Source of the DNA: UBA5359 sp028699365 [NCBI: bacterium] | Lineage (GTDB): Bacteria; UBP13; UBA5359 | Reading direction: 5' to 3' | NCBI GenBank assembly: GCA_028699365.1 | Contig: JAQVUQ010000031.1 | Span: 1 to 13,652 of the forward strand | DNA length: 13,652 bases | Part shown: positions 13,173 through 13,652 of the stretch, in pieces | How the letters are laid out: each line of letters opens with the position of its first letter | Numbering within the stretch: position 1 is the first letter of the stretch | Notes under the pieces: model-generated | What the model saw: the letters and a program-made list of their open reading frames with translations, nothing else | Database searches by the model: none | What the model was told of the DNA's origin: nothing | Program-made: the position numbers and the translations under genes

Positions 13173-13652
13173 GTGGAGGTTGTTAAACAAAACACAGGCA
13201 GTAGTTGGGAATTTGCCTTTGCAGAACACGGTGCTGTATTTTCGCCCGATGATGACAACCGTCTGACCTTCTATCCGGCCACAGTGCCGGGCACCAACCT
13301 GACCGATCTGCAGGCAGCCGGACTGGTGGAGCGGGAGACCTCAGCCTCTTACGAGGCCTCGTTTGCGCCGTATAAGTATCAGGACTTCATCTACAGAACC
13401 GTATTCCAGGGTGGAGAAGCCGCCGGATGCAGACACGCATATCTCTGCTTCGACGGCCTGGACACAGTCTGCGACATCTTTCTCAACGGTCAAAAGCCGG
13501 CCACAGTGGAGAACGCCTACATCGGCCACAGGTTCGACGTAGCCGGAAAGTTGAACAGCGGTGCCAACGAACTCTGTCTCATCTTCCGCTCCCCGGTGCT
13601 GGAAGCGGAAAAGAGAAAGGCAGCTTTCGATGTAGAGTTCACCCCCCCGCAC
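13173..13652 (+). CDS. GH2-family beta-mannosidase-like enzyme, N-terminal part (runs off the right edge)
   Basis: Start GTG 13173, chosen because GGAGG lies at 13162-13166 with 6 nt spacing. The 160 visible residues form the sugar-binding jelly-roll domain that opens glycoside hydrolase family 2 proteins: 'WEFAF' (12-16), 'FYPATVPGTNLTDLQAAGLVE' in short order (VPG at 38-40), 'YQDFIYRTVF' (69-78), 'FDGLDTVCDIFLNG' (93-106) and 'NELCLIFRSPVLEAEKRK'. The order VPG, tryptophan or tyrosine pair, then LDT...NG is typical of beta-mannosidases, which remove non-reducing beta-mannose from oligosaccharides. The catalytic acid/base and nucleophile lie further downstream, outside the window. There is no signal peptide, so it is probably cytoplasmic and acts on imported oligosaccharides. 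The codon pattern is clean with no frameshift. Confidence 0.88.
   Translation, partial: MEVVKQNTGSSWEFAFAEHGAVFSPDDDNRLTFYPATVPGTNLTDLQAAGLVERETSASYEASFAPYKYQDFIYRTVFQGGEAAGCRHAYLCFDGLDTVCDIFLNGQKPATVENAYIGHRFDVAGKLNSGANELCLIFRSPVLEAEKRKAAFDVEFTPPH

Overview
The window looks like chromosomal DNA from an uncultured bacterium of the PVC/Planctomycetota-Lentisphaerota kind. This is inferred from protein style: 'IWKEWREQR' ABC-2 permeases, soluble domains ending in a pseudopilin-like LPxDPxTG...GFILYSLG...DDGG...DDIxW tail, beta-helix and glycoside hydrolase relics, and a GH2 beta-mannosidase. No rRNA or marker gene is present, so the phylum is tentative. Starts are preceded by clear AGGAGG-type ribosome sites, and the readable promoters are sigma-70-like.

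Layout. (1) 2-2227: two tandem plus-strand membrane-sensor paralogs; the first enters from the left edge. (2) 2266-3236: a two-gene wHTH / nucleotidyltransferase cassette resembling an AbiE-type toxin-antitoxin pair. It has a near-consensus promoter followed at once by three identical 19-bp palindromes in 21-bp register. (3) 3261-7427: a four-gene operon with its own promoter and operator-like dyad. It encodes a YtrA-type GntR repressor, an ABC ATPase, an ABC-2 permease fused to the large sensor domain with the pseudopilin-like tail, and a second ABC-2 permease. (4) 7441-8220, minus strand: a TPR membrane protein convergent with that operon. (5) 8472-10607: a third complete, long membrane-sensor paralog without its own ATPase. 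(6) 10654-11082: a minimal nucleotidyltransferase with only the last residues of its expected HEPN partner left behind it. (7) 11160-13133: gene debris. A fourth sensor paralog is cut after about 90 codons and joined to an antisense beta-helix enzyme fragment. Fragments of a GHL6-like glycosidase, an Ig-like domain and a DegT-type aminotransferase C-terminus follow. (8) 13173 to the right edge: the N-terminal part of a GH2 beta-mannosidase-like enzyme.

The main story is a family of ABC-2 permease-like membrane proteins carrying a large soluble domain whose C-terminus resembles the GspG major pseudopilin, but without a prepilin leader. One copy sits in a complete GntR-ATPase-permease-permease operon; three others (one entering from the edge, two complete) and one broken copy lie around it. 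I propose an envelope-sensing or transport system in which the ATPase complex shares a sensor module with stand-alone paralogs. Two nucleotidyltransferase modules lie between the copies, one apparently intact and one decayed, and the right third is a graveyard of carbohydrate-related genes. This pattern suggests an accessory region that has undergone duplication, deletion and rearrangement.
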